From positions 18,600,001 through 18,664,000 of the forward strand of contig CM114275.1 in assembly GCA_050084515.1 (NCBI GenBank): DNA of 64,000 bases. The letters are read 5' to 3'. Of this stretch, positions 24,506-35,311 are shown piece by piece (the stretch's first letter is position 1; each line of letters starts with the position of its first letter). The DNA comes from Blasia pusilla. Lineage: Eukaryota; Marchantiophyta; Marchantiopsida; Blasiales. Position numbers and translations under genes: made by a program. The notes under the pieces are model-generated. The model saw only the letters and a list, made by a program, of their open reading frames with translations, was not told where the DNA came from and ran no database searches.

Positions 24506-24839
24506 AAGCTCCCTAAGTTACCACAATATTGCCTTTAAGTATTGAGCGTCCCTCTAGTGACTTAGAATAGATGAGTACATCATTATTTTTAGATGAACAC
24601 AAACTTATCTGTCTCCATATGAAAGATGGAATTCATAAACTCCTTCTTCATAGGAACCTCTTGAACCAACCTAACGTGCAACCACTTGCCTTTTACCAAG
24701 ATGCTCAACCTCAAAGGTCTTCGCCTCAGTTCCACCTCATACGCCGCTCACAATTTGTTCCTCTAGACTCCTTTGATACTATTCATATCGCACATAGTGA
24801 AATTCTCCTTCAACTCAAATACTCCTCATCCAAAGGTTA

Positions 24840-25500
24840 GTCCTAGATCCAACTTTGGTGAGACTTGCTTTTAGAAAAGCCTACCCGAACGGCTCATCTG
24901 CCTTAGAGGTTGGAAAACACGTCCTCACAAATCTCGAACTAAAAAAGGAGTATGAAGCACATGTATCAACAAGAAACATCACCTTGCGATCAATAATCTT
25001 GGATTTTAGGTACAATAGACTGACATCCTCTTGGTAATTTGAAGGGACATTTTCTGACCTCTCGTCAATAGTAGCTTAACAACAGCAAACGTAGTCATAT
25101 TCCATCACTAACCTTAGGCTTCAAACGCTCAACTTAAGTCCACTTAAGAAGATCATCTTCTTTGCAAACTCATCTATCTTTGGGATCGAGTTCATTCTTG
25201 CATTGACCTCTTACATATAAGCGCTAAGGAACTCACTTTGCCGTAATCATACAAACTACTTGCCATCGCAAAACTCCTAGTACTCCAGAGTGAATCGGTA
25301 GCCAATCAACATCTTGAACTCTTCCCAACTCAAAGCGGTTCCACGACCTATATTTTCTTTGCTATGAACCGTCCACCACTAGAGTGGGTGATCCTTTAGG
25401 AATGTGACTGCTACAATCACCTTGTCCTCCTCCTCCACCCTTTGCACCTCAAAGTAAAGTTCTAGCTTCATCAAGAACTCGTCTTTCTCCCTATGCTTGA
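24840..25500 (-). pseudogene. Chromovirus gag and aspartic protease remnant
   Basis: The minus strand reads KDEFLMKLELYFEVQRVEEE and DKVIVAVTFLKDHP (25500-25380), a Retrotrans_gag-type segment, continuing brokenly through ENIGRGTALSWEEFKMLIGY. After many stops it reaches a retroviral-type protease active site VMFLVDTCASYSFF at about 25000-24960. The family motif is DTGA; the Gly is Cys here, which would be inactivating. The reading frame is interrupted at least six times. Confidence 0.7.
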
Positions 25501-26170
25501 TATCTGCCACGACCACGAAAGCTTCTACCATGATCTTTGCCTCTGTTTGATCCATTACTTGCAAATATCGCACTCTCTTGCATAACAGACAAGTTATTGG
25601 TGCCTACTAGGCGCATTTCCTCACTGATTAACAATTGGACTAACTCTTGAAAGGTTGGATACTTCTCTCTCACATAAATGAAGGTCTCAAAGGACTTGTA
25701 ATCCTTTGGAAGGTCTTGAAGAGTGAACAAAATCATATCATCATCTTCTATTGTCACTTCAATGCTATTCAAGTGATCAACAATATCTCTGATACTCGAA
25801 ATATAGTAATTGATGCTAGGCGATCCTTTCCTCACTTCCTTCAATTTTTGTTTCAATGGAAGCTTTCTGGCCTTTGTAGATGTCTAGAACAACTTTTCCA
25901 ATGCATCCGAGACCTCCTTTGAAGTATCAACATCTTGAATATGACCTATCATTGGCGAGCTGATCGTTATTGAAATATAGTGGATTACTTGCCTTGCGCG
26001 TTTGTTCTAACCGCAAACATTCAATTCTATTAAGTTACCTTTTGGCTTGGCCTCATCAGGTGTAACAAGCTCCCATAGTTCTTGAACCATGAGAAGTTAT
26101 TTCATTCGAAACTTCCAAACATTGTAATTCTGCTTATCTAGCTTCTCGCATGAAGAATAATTTCTCACAA
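25490..26170 (-). pseudogene. Copia-type gag fragment inside the chromovirus
   Basis: The minus strand reads NYNVWKFRMK, stop, LLMVQELWELVTPDEAKPKG (about 26130-26060), then KLPLKQKLKEVRKG, NYYISSIRDIVDHL and DDMILFTLQDLPKDYKSFET (25870-25700), ending in an Arg/Gly-rich tail GRSFRGRGRYQA at about 25500. These are hallmarks of Ty1/copia gag (UBN2-type), not of Ty3/gypsy. It joins the gypsy gag fragment at about 25500 and sits downstream of the gypsy 5' LTR. A nested insertion followed by deletion is the simplest reading. Confidence 0.7.
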
Positions 26171-26319
26171 AAAATATAATTTCAGGCTCTCCACTGCTCC
26201 ACTTGAAGCATAGATCACTCCAAAACATAAATTGACCTGAAATTTTCCAAAATTGATCAAGTGGTTGGAAGAACTAGTTGAAAATGACATGTAGAGAGCA
26301 AACGGCACAACTTTCCTTA

Positions 26320-27312
26320 TATTGTGCGCCTACTCCTCTTGAACGTCAATCTTAGAGTTGTGGAAGTGTACGTTCAGTAGGACACTCTCTCACCGCCAAC
26401 CTGCACCCAAACGCACCCATGTTAGTTTGGTTTGGATCAAGCGGCCTTCCAACCCACTGAGTCCTCAACTCGGCATCTCATCAAGCTCAACCTTCCCTCA
26501 TTCATAGGTTCCCAACACAAGCAAGTCTTTCGAGACTTGGGACAAACAATCTAGTTAGTCCAAACACCTACAACGGCGTTTGGGCACCTAATAGTCCCAA
26601 CTGTCCAATGGACCTCGCATCCACAAATCGAGACCCAACAATATGAGTCGAGAGTTGGAATCCAATAGGGACCTCCACAATACACTATATTGGACTTGGT
26701 TTGGGTTTCTTTTATCCAAACCAAGTCCCAACGCCAAAACTCCCGATCCATTCCGTGCCCTTGAGTCGCCCAGTGGCACCCAAAGTGGGGTTCGAGTCCT
26801 AAGCACCCTTGGAGACCTTTCTTCTTATTAGTACTTTTGGGGATCTACGGGGTTCCTCCTACCTTTGGGGAAGGGCACCCGAGCCCCTCTTTTTGGCCCT
26901 CAACCCGACTCCCCATTCAATCGGTTTGGGCCCATATCTCAGTCTCTACTCAAGCATTTTCAAAAATCTTTAGTGCATTGGAACTATCTTATTTGTCCCA
27001 AATGCATCTTGGTACTAAAATTTATGGTTAAAAGTACATCCGGAAACTCCAAACGCTAGCCACGTCTCAAGTCTAGTTCTCATCCCTTGGCCACGTCTCC
27101 TTCTGAGACTCGACTTCTCTTAAGTCTGGGTTCTGCATTTGGTTCCGATTTCCTTTGTTGCGACCATAAATGCATGAAACACTTGAAATGCTCGCCTCAC
27201 TTGCGTCTCGTGCTTGTGTTTTTCTAACTCCAAAGCACAAACCATGCTAGTGTGAGCCCGCTAGAGTTCGGATGTTCCGCTTGGCGCTCGTTTGGTTATG
27301 AGGGTCGCGACA
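26320..27312 (-). repeat. 5' LTR of the chromovirus
   Basis: Starts TGTCGCGACCCTCATAACC at 27312 and ends near GGCGCACAATA at 26320. It matches the solo LTR 8469-9483 over its whole length with many substitutions and small indels. The outside 5 bases at 27313-27317 are CCTTA, with no partner because the opposite end is truncated. Confidence 0.85.
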
Positions 27313-27329
27313 CCTTAAAAATTTACGCT

Positions 27330-27700
27330 TTTCTATACTGAAATTGTGCCTTCTCTTTCCTCTCTTCTCTCCTCAAAAACTAAGAATTTCAAGTGATGTT
27401 CTCCTATCGCTCTGATACCATGTAGAAAATTACTAAAGAAGCATAATTGGTGGGAAACGACTCTCACAATCATACACCACCATGAGGAACAAAATTTTGC
27501 AATGAGAGAATGAGTAGAGGCCAGTCTCCTTCTCAATTATATAGGTTATGTACTAGCAAACCTAACCCTAATCCTAACCATAATCTTGAGTTAGACTAAT
27601 TATGATAAACTAACCCGAGTTAAGATAATCACGCTTAATTGACTAACCAAGATTAAGCTTCCCTACTTTGTGTGAGTACCAAATGTAACAATTTGGATGT
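27330..27700 (-). mobile_element. Copia LTR fragment with primer-binding site
   Basis: GCTCTGATACCA at 27409-27420 is the reverse complement of TGGTATCAGAGC, the initiator-tRNA-Met primer site common in copia elements. The next base starts an LTR-like stretch (TGTAGAAAATTAC...), probably ending near 27690 (...AATGTAACA). A diverged relative of both LTR and leader lies at 47420-47760. Orientation is minus. Only the LTR and a short leader remain. Confidence 0.6.
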
Positions 27701-28064
27701 CTTTTGAGCTTGACTGTAACTCGATATTCAATAAGAAACACACCTAGGAATACTGCAGAACTACATGTAATTATGTTTGCGGCGATTGAAGTGAAGAAAA
27801 TAATTTGTTAAGGCCACGCCACAAGAGAGTTGTGTGTAAAGGGCCCTTGTGTCTCAACCTGAGACACTAGAAGAAATCCTTGGTTTTATGAGTGGGTTAT
27901 ATGACTCATACGAGTCATACGTTACATTCCACGACTGGCAATGACTGACGACTACTTTAGACACAAAAGCCAAGTCATATTTGTCTGGCGACTAGGTTGA
28001 CTAGGATGGTCGGCTTAGGTGGACGCTTGTACATGACTAGAGGGTGTAGTCATGAGGCCATGAC

Positions 28065-28150
28065 TGACACGTCACTCAGATGACGTGGAATAATGACACG
28101 TCAACGTATGACGTGGACTAATTGGTGTGACATGTCACTGATGACGTGGA
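28065..28150. repeat. Three composite TGACAYGTCA / ATGACGTGGA repeats
   Basis: TGACACGTCA (28065), TGACACGTCA (28094) and TGACATGTCA (28128) are each followed 13-15 bp later by ATGACGTGGA (28080, 28108, 28141). The regular pairing at about 29-34 bp spacing, close to a CACTA-type end, fits transposase-binding subterminal repeats. The same core (ACGT) is also bound by plant bZIP factors, so it may attract host regulators. Confidence 0.7.
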
Positions 28151-28499
28151 CTTTGGAAGATAAATTGTGTAGTCATATATAGGGTATATGTCTAGTTACT
28201 ACCAATGACTACAGTAGTCATGTAAAAGTATACAATATCCAATGACAATATGACACGTATATCCCATGGGCGAGGAATCCACTTGGCGGTAATAGTCATG
28301 TCTCCACCAGGTATTAAATTTTTGGATTCAATCATAGTTAACAACTCGTATAGTCATTTCAATTTTTTTCCAATATTGTAATGTACTCATGTAGTCGCGT
28401 TTAATCACTCGTGGAGTAGTGACTCATGATTAGAGTAGAAGGCCCTGCAACTGGTGTAGACATAACAATACGACTGTGGGTGTTGCGGACACGGAAGAA

Positions 28500-29870
28500 T
28501 GAGTCCTATAGTCATTGCAATATGACTGAATAAGGCATTTTTATTGACTAGATAGGAATGAATGTAGATTTCATTTTTGGAGTTTTTGATGAATTTATTA
28601 ATGCCTTTTGAAAGATCTTTCACTTGTAATTAGATCTAAATTACTGAAATCCTTATGTCCATTTCTATTTTGAATTGCATGAATAAAACATACACCTAAG
28701 CATACTATACAATTTGGAATAAGGGCACACAACCAGCAACATGGCAACTCAACTACAAGGGGATAAAATGCAAAAAGAACAGAATATGAGTGTCTTAAAA
28801 GTAAGATATTACATCAGAATTAACACGATTTCAAGTGATGCATGACATACAACCATCATCTAAAATGGATCCAATCACTACTGATTACAAATCGTATCCC
28901 AAGATCTACTATTGAGGGGCGTGAAGTTGAAGATTGACAGATAATATTTATCTCAAGATACAATCCCTAGATACGATCTTCCCGTCACACGAGATGGAGT
29001 GGAACTCTCAACTTAACCGCCATGGCACAATACGTTTATCAAACCACATCATACTCGCGGATCATCGTCGATGGGATCAAAGGTCTACACCACTATCGAA
29101 GAAACTGAAGCTCTCCAGTTCCTACAAGTTCAGGAGCAGCTCACTCCCTATTCTGCGTGCTTGCCTTCACTCAACTGGTTTCAATCATCACAAAGTAACA
29201 CCCATGTTTTGAATCTAATCATGAATTGATATACTTCGGCACATACATCTCTAAAGCTTTCCCTGCTGCACCCTGGCTAAGGAGAAAGGACTACCACTGG
29301 TGAAATGCAATTATAGTTCCAGTACTACTCACTAATGCACTCACAAACTGATCATTAAGCATAAGAACTCCCCAGATGAGTAGCATTCTACGTAATTGTT
29401 GCAAAAAAGTCTTTCCATTCCAGTTATATGGAGATAAGTAGACTACTCCCACCGGCACATTCTTCTCAAAGTCATGATTTGACAAGGAGTAATCGAAAGA
29501 TGGGGGAACTCATCGGAAGTACAAAAATGGGAGACTCGAAGAGTCTAGAACATCAGGGCCAAAACTGATTCTACAATCATAAAACCAAACATCCGACAAG
29601 CAATTGCAACCATGCAAATACATTATTACCTCACCTTTGCTAGTAGAAGGAGTGCACATGTAGTATTAACTTGCGATTGAGGAGAGCACATGCAAAAAAA
29701 CATCGGCAGCAGCTCAAATTCTAACATTCCTCAAACCCTACTAGTATAATGCAGACGGTGTGAGTCTTATGACTGCCACTATGGAAAAAGAAAACAGAAT
29801 AGCAGCCCTTCCTGTCCGATGTCCCATAATGATTTCTTTTTACATAAGCACTCAAATGTGGCTGCACTAG
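28500..29870. other. Unassigned interior of the CACTA-like element
   Basis: No confident gene. The frames at 28934-29212 (+) and 29291-29485 (-) are gene-like in composition but match nothing I recognise. They may be further captured exons or old intron sequence. Confidence 0.3.
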
Positions 29871-30186
29871 GAGAAGATTGCTCTCTTGGCTATGATGGCT
29901 TGGAGATTCCTAAGATCCGAAATTCTTATTCATACTGTATTCACCACAGGGCTTGACACATAGAAGATAAGCATAGCTATCCCTCCATTGCTTACAAACA
30001 CCATAGCATTTTCCGGATCTGTACACATACAGAGCTCTTCATGTCAGTGAACAGAATTTGTTTGAAGATGAAAGCACTCTTACTAACGATAAGGTCTCGA
30101 GTACTAATAAGATCGAGAATCTGATGATGGTCACAAAGGTGGACATCAAACCCAATCACTGATAGATCAAAATGAGTCAGTAGTCT

Positions 30187-30950
30187 TCATTCACCAGGAT
30201 AACAGTTGGAGATTCCACCTTCAGCAAATTCCACTAATTTCTCACTAGGCTCCGATAAGTAGTCAAGAAAGAGGTCCATCGCATGAAGCTACAAAATGCA
30301 TGGACATACAAAAAATACATCAAAGAGAGCATTGTGGCAAACAATCACCTCTGTAGGATCAGATTCACAAATGGCAGCCAGGCCAGTAACATGGGATAAT
30401 AAAACAACAAAGACATATAATAACCATGCCATGTTTGATCACATTCTTTGATGTAGGTAGGATAGACTCATGACACTCAACAGGGCAGTACCATGTGAGC
30501 ATAGAAAATCCATGAATGTTCATCCATGGAAAGGAGCGTGATTTACAGGATGCAATAACGGGATAAAACTCTGCATAAGAGAATAAGAGTGTCACACCTT
30601 CCGAAAAAGTACTCATAGTTCATGGGATTGTAGGCAAAGTTTGCCAAATGAGCGACAATTTGCTCTTTAGCTTCTAAAATGACAAACATCAAGACTCGTG
30701 TTAAACTAACAGTAACGTTAGTGACTTTGGGCGGAATCTTCAGAGGCAACCAAAAGAGTGAATGTACATCCACAATCTTTCTGATCATGGCAGTGTATGA
30801 AAAGACATGCATCTGAATTATTTCGCCTCATACACTATACACAAACCAGTGTCCTCTTAAAACCACATGAGCAAACACTTGGAGACATGAGCAAGCGGCT
30901 AGTACCCTCACTGAATGTCTGCTGAAATTTTGTCACCAATTCTTGCAGGG
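30187..30950 (-). pseudogene. ARMC7: ARMC7-like armadillo-repeat gene fragment
   Basis: Three pieces on the minus strand match the N-terminal half of the conserved small armadillo protein ARMC7: LQELVTKFQQTFSE (about 30947-30906); EAKEQIVAHLANFAYNPMNY (about 30675-30616), ending at a GT donor near 30597; and, after an AG acceptor at 30290-30289, LHAMDLFLDYLSEPSEKLVE with FAEGGISN (30288-30187) and then a stop. The donor and acceptor sit where the known protein has ...FLRQ|LNVLELFLDC, so gene exon structure is kept. That points to capture from genomic DNA, not from mRNA. The rest of the protein is absent. It lies inside the CACTA-like element. Confidence 0.65.
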
Positions 30951-31130
30951 ACCAATGAATGCAAAACTTCTTGTCAAAAACAAGATAATGCCAATCCGTC
31001 ATCCTCGATTCAATCATTCTTGAGCATGTCTCGGATACGTGACCAATTTCTTTATTATTTTGAGCTTCTTGGATGACAAGATCTTTGCTTATATCATCGA
31101 TCTTAACCCCCAAAAAAGTGAACTTCATTG
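30951..31130 (-). pseudogene. Unidentified coding-like segment upstream of ARMC7 piece
   Basis: The minus strand is open through KFTFLGVKIDDISKDLVIQE, AQNNKEIGHVSETCSRMIES and RMTDWHYLVFDKKFCIHWS, directly before the ARMC7-like LQELVTKF. It has the amino-acid mix of real protein but no motif I know. It may be an exon of another captured gene fused in frame to the ARMC7 piece. Confidence 0.35.
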
Positions 31131-31138
31131 GGTTCCGC

Positions 31139-31985
31139 CACCCAAGTCTCTAATGTTTCCAAATTCTTGTACCAGTCTATGATCACAAGCCCCCCACATT
31201 CTAACGGTCATGTTCTACATAGTGCTTTGGTATGCACATGGGAATTAATGGCGGCAAGATTTTTACCGAGTTCTTGTGATTGACATCCCTCTCTGGTGAG
31301 GATCCACCATGTCTGGTGATCCCTCTCCATGTACCTGACTCTATGCACATGACAGTTAAATCCGCAATATGTGGGCGACCGGGGCAGCCAGAGTTCCAAG
31401 ACCTGAAGATACTCATCACGAGGTGTGCCGTATTTCCCAATCCGTTCCTTCTACCGCTCTGCATTGCTGAATATTTCGGAGACTTAGTCCTTAAAAACAA
31501 AGATGACTGAGGCGCTTTGGTGATGTTCTTTGCTCATGGGACATCTGGCCTTCCTCTTCAATGCATTCATTCTCCTCCTCATGGCTCACTCAAGGGTGAG
31601 CATCCAAATGACCCAACTCTTCTCCTCATCCAATGCCAAGCAAAGCAAATCCAAGTTCAGTATGAGGATCCCCTCGATCAGCCCTTCTGATCGAAGCAGA
31701 GCAACTACAAAGCGATGTGTTGTTGCACTCAACGACCATGAAAACTCCGCATCCCACCTCAACTCAAACGCTGAGAAGTATTATCTCAAATAGCATCATG
31801 TTTGATAAGAAGTACAAAATCTGTGTTGAGGCAATGTGACTCTAGCATGATAAAGTTGAGGCAACAACTTTCGAGTTAGTAGCTATTGCTGATCTCTTTT
31901 GAATGCAACAGATTTCTGGAAGAAATGCGGGTATATAGTCTCCAAACAAGGGTTGGCAGATATTATGATCTTGGACAATAGCACT
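31139..31985. other. Unassigned segment between captured fragments
   Basis: Open frames exist on both strands (31201-31500 minus, 31280-31510 and 31530-31793 plus), none recognisable. The plus frame at 31530-31793 is Ser-rich with a hydrophobic start (LAFLFNAFILLLMAHS), which could equally be chance. Confidence 0.3.
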
Positions 31986-32079
31986 ATTGACTATGACTCT
32001 TACTGTGTGTATCAGACATCATCTACATTGCTTGTGTATATTTAGAAACTTTGTAAAGTCTAGCTTGATCCAAAGCAGC

Positions 32080-32680
32080 AAGTATCACACTTTGAAAGAG
32101 CAAGAAGATGTTGTGCAAGGCCTTTTTCAACAAGTGCACAAGCTCAGAGATGAGATTGCAAATGTTCTGAGCAGAGAGATGCCTTGCAAGTAGAACTTGA
32201 ACTCTAAGAGCAAAATTCAGCCAGTACTGGTGAAAAATTGAGCCTTGCTGTGAAGAAAGGGAAAGGATTTGTCTAGCAATGAGATGCGATCAAACAATCA
32301 CTTGCTGAGCAGGAGCAGCTAGTGCAAAGTACAAAGAAGAAATGGAAACCAAGGACTCTACTATTGAAAGTACCAAGAATGAACTGCTCTTGTGTGCATA
32401 ACAGGTTCAAGCTTTGGAACTTGAGCTCTCTTCTCAATACCAGATGCACATATGGCATATAAACAACTACAGAGGTCCATCTCAAGAAAATGAAAAAAAC
32501 AAAAGAGGGCTCGCTCAAGCATCTACTTTATCTGGTAGGGTAGTAGACCCAGCTGGAAAGAACATAGACGTCTTGTTGTTGGAGACGTGGCATGGTGATA
32601 GAGATGTCATTTGTCGAGCACATTTCCGAACTAGGTTGGTATGGAGATCTAGGCCCAAGCTTATAGCCAGTTAGGCTCTA
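32080..32680 (+). pseudogene. Coiled-coil (golgin/TNO1-like) gene fragment
   Basis: The plus strand gives QEDVVQGLFQQVHKLRDEIA (about 32105), then, with stop codons inside, GEKLSLAVKKGKGFV (about 32232-32276), DAIKQSLAEQEQLVQSTKK, and QVQALELELSSQYQMH (about 32403-32450). The 'EKLS(L/M)AVKKGKG(L)VQQRD..KQSLAE' signature is known to me from large plant coiled-coil proteins of the TNO1 type (trans-Golgi network). At least four stops and two frame changes make it dead. The following frame (GRVVDPAGKNIDVLLLETWH, about 32535) has no assignment. Recognition is from memory of one motif, so the family name is moderately sure and the exact gene is not. Confidence 0.45.
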
Positions 32681-32689
32681 AAATAGACA

Positions 32690-33520
32690 CTGGTTAACGT
32701 GCTCTGCTTTGAGGTTTGGGGGCATGCATCTTGCATTCCATTCCACAGGATTTCCCACACGCACTTGCCAGACTTGTTTCTGCCTCTGTTTCTGCCCATT
32801 GAATCGCAACATGTAGCTTAAGTGATGCGACAAGGTAGAAGCACTGTAGGAGTTTAGAAATGGTTGCCCACCTGTAGGGAATGGTCTTTCATTTGGAATA
32901 TTTTTGATTCAACGAATGAGTGTGACTTGTATTGACGATTCGTCCGAGAACTCTAGCTATCTCGTGGTTGTGTGAGTGGACCGGTGATGGGGAGGACAGA
33001 TAGGTAATTGCAAAACTGAAGCACGTGCAAAATGATCACTGTTGGAACATCAATTGGACCATTTCTCGTTCGAAGAAGGCATGAGGACTCTCTAGTTGTT
33101 GCCACTGAGGGTAATTTAACTCGTAAAGGAAGACTTCCTTCGAAGCTCCGACTCCTAATTGCAGCTTCTTTAGCAGCTGAAGAAAGTGGAGAGCTTGATG
33201 ACTCCAAGATATGGCAAACAATGGGTTCAAACTAACGGAAGACATTGCCTTGGAGAGCATTTTCTTCAAGATTGCCTCCACATTAGACTTTTTGACTTTT
33301 CGCACACCAAAATAATTCACCAACACATTGTCTAGTACTTGCCGGGTTGGAAGCTTGGAAAGTGGGCTAAGATAGACTAGACCGTGTACACCAAGCCCAT
33401 GGTGTGTGAAAGCGAGACAATCGATTTTGAGCAGAAGAAGTCCAAAGTACCTAATCAAGTTGCATCCAAAGTTCGCCGCTCTAGTTGGGATGCCTCGGAT
33501 GTAGCAAATTGAGTCAAGAT
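32690..33520. other. Unassigned coding-like region
   Basis: Long open frames overlap on both strands (33032-33235 plus; 33036-33458 minus). The minus frame contains LPTRQVLDNVLVNYFGVRKV and KKSNVEAILKKMLSKAM, which look like real helical protein, but I cannot place it. It is a further candidate captured fragment in the CACTA-like element. Confidence 0.3.
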
Positions 33521-34040
33521 TGTTTCACTCACCCTACACGCATTTTGCAAGAGAGATGATGGAGGGGCGCGGGGGGGGGAGAGAGAGAGAGAGAAGGTGT
33601 GAACAATAAGGGGTTAATGCAAGGTGAGAAGTCCTGGGGTTTTTTGAACCAAAAGGGGTTTAGGATTTTGTAAGAAATCTCTAGTTTTATTAGATTTTGG
33701 TCATTTTTTGCAAGATATAGTGCCACGAGCATGATATATTCCATGTAACTTTTTGGAAGTACCAATTAAAAAATAGTCTTTATTTTTTTTCATTACATTG
33801 TTATACAAGTACATGCCAAGTAACTTGAGATAAAGTGGCTTCCTATTAGCGAGCCTATTAGTCTTAAAAAAGATATCATTATTCATGAAAATAAATAAGT
33901 ATTTAAATGTGAGTCCACAACCATGTGAGTAATTCACGAGTCACTAAGAGGGTTTTGGAGCAACTAAGAGTAGTTGAAATGACTTTAAGTAACACGAGTA
34001 ACAACAATATGGGTTAAAAATGACCCCTTTTCTACTAGTG

Positions 34041-35065
34041 GTCTCATGTAAAATCAGAGTAAAAATGGCTCACTGGGCCTAAAACTCAACTCGTGAATCT
34101 ACATCGGCATATCGAGCCACATCTATCCTCTGCTATGAGGGAATTCTCAGGGAAATATCCATAAATGACGTTCTTGACATAATAGATATGTTGCCAACCT
34201 CATACGACATCTCAGGACGAAGTTACACCCGAATAGGCCGCTAACCCTCTCTACCGTCGACACGATAGAACGCTACCTACATCTAACTAAGATGTGATAG
34301 ATTCGAATTATTTTTTATAGAGCCGCCTCCTATTTCTCTGCCATTGTTTGGACGTATGTACATACAAGTGTGTAGTCATTTAATTTGAGGTTGACTCCTA
34401 GGTTGCTCAGAGGATTCACATTCACACGATGGAGTTAGAAAGACAACACAGTTAACATAAACCCATCGTTCTTTTCCCCAGTCTTCACCAATCGTCGAAT
34501 TATTTTCCTCAAATTGTAAATCTCCCATAGCAATTCCTAGCTGTGAAATAATCTCCCATCGCTATCCTCAGCGCAAACTCTCTTCAGAGGACCGTTCTTG
34601 TTCCTGTTTGTCATAGAACGAAATCTGCCCATTATCACCAACCTTGTAGCCTTGCAGATTGCTCATAAAATCTTCAATGGATACAATCCTACAATGATGA
34701 GTGCCAAGGAATGGCATACTCTTGTCAAGCTTACCCTTCTCCCTCTCATTTTCTCATCTTTCCTTCCTATCCTCCTTTTCCACGCACATGCTGGAAGTTT
34801 CCTTCTCGCTGTCCTTGTTCTTTCTTAACCAGTTCTCTCATTCTCCTCCTTTGAACACATCTTGTTCTTCCTTCTTGTCTTTCTCCACGACCCTCACATC
34901 TTCAAACATGTTCTTATCTTCTTTATCTTGTTCAGTTGTTGGCGCCATCTTCTTGTCACCTTCTCTAATGTCACGGTTATGATCTCGTTGATGAGTCTCA
35001 AAGTTCCTAGCTAATATCTGATCAATCTCCTAATGAAACATTACCATGCTTTCTTGATTGCTCTC
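34041..35065. other. Non-coding spacer
   Basis: Between two CACTA-type ends. The plus frame 34598-34982 is Leu/Phe/Ser-rich low-complexity. No known gene or repeat boundary was recognised. Confidence 0.4.
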
Positions 35066-35300
35066 ACTAGAACAAATGGGTAGTTTTTATGACTAGACTT
35101 TAAATGACTCACCAAAAGAATGACTCAAATTATGACTTAAATGGTTTAGTCATAAAATTTAGGTCGTATAATTCACTGAGTCATCTCCTTATGACTAAAG
35201 AAGTTTTCAATACCCTTTAGTCACAAAGAGTCATACTTGTTTCACTCGCCTAGTAAAGATGAGTCATAAGCAACGACTCATATGTTTAAATGATTTCATG
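35066..35300 (+). mobile_element. CACTA-like left end with subterminal repeats
   Basis: CACTAGAACAAATGGGTAG at 35066, then repeated TGACTNA-type motifs (ATGACTAGAC, AATGACTCACC, AATGACTCAAA, TATGACTTAA, TTAGTCATAA). These resemble the subterminal region of the element ending at 34040. The matching right end was not found. It may have been lost, or the tandem array that follows may be internal to it. Confidence 0.5.
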
Positions 35301-35311
35301 CTCCAATTTTG

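Larger units (their letters stand above)
22148..27312 (-). mobile_element. Ty3/gypsy chromovirus, degenerate, with truncated 3' LTR
   Basis: On the minus strand: 5' LTR 27312-26320 (993 bp, starts TGTCGCGACCC), interior remnants 26319-23000, a purine-rich tract just before the 3' LTR (23018-23000), and a 3' LTR 22999-22148 (starts TGTCACGACCC). The 3' LTR is cut off where it meets the CACTA end. Gag, protease, integrase C-terminus and chromodomain fragments are recognisable. Reverse transcriptase and RNase H are not, so the middle is deleted. The LTRs match the solo LTR at 8469-9483. No primer-binding site is visible next to the 5' LTR. Confidence 0.8.
27865..34040. mobile_element. CACTA-like element carrying host-gene fragments
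   Basis: Left end CACTAGAAGAAATCC (27865). Right end CCCCTTTTCTACTAGTG (34024-34040), the inverted form of CACTAGTAGAAAAGGGG. Both sides share subterminal motifs (AGTCATTTCAA at about 28351 against TTGAAATGACT near 33974; ACTCGTG against CACGAGT). No transposase was found. Instead the interior holds fragments that resemble cellular genes (ARMC7-like, golgin-like). The flanking 3 bases (AGA, GTC) do not form a target duplication, so the pairing of the two ends is tentative. They could belong to two different elements. Confidence 0.5.

Noticed and set aside
27409-27420. tRNA gene
   Set aside because: The match to tRNA-Met is limited to the 12-nt primer-binding complement of a retrotransposon; no cloverleaf.
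34598-34982. Hydrophobic Leu/Phe/Ser-rich frames as a membrane protein
   Set aside because: Low-complexity CTT/TCC-rich DNA gives such frames in two registers; no gene structure.
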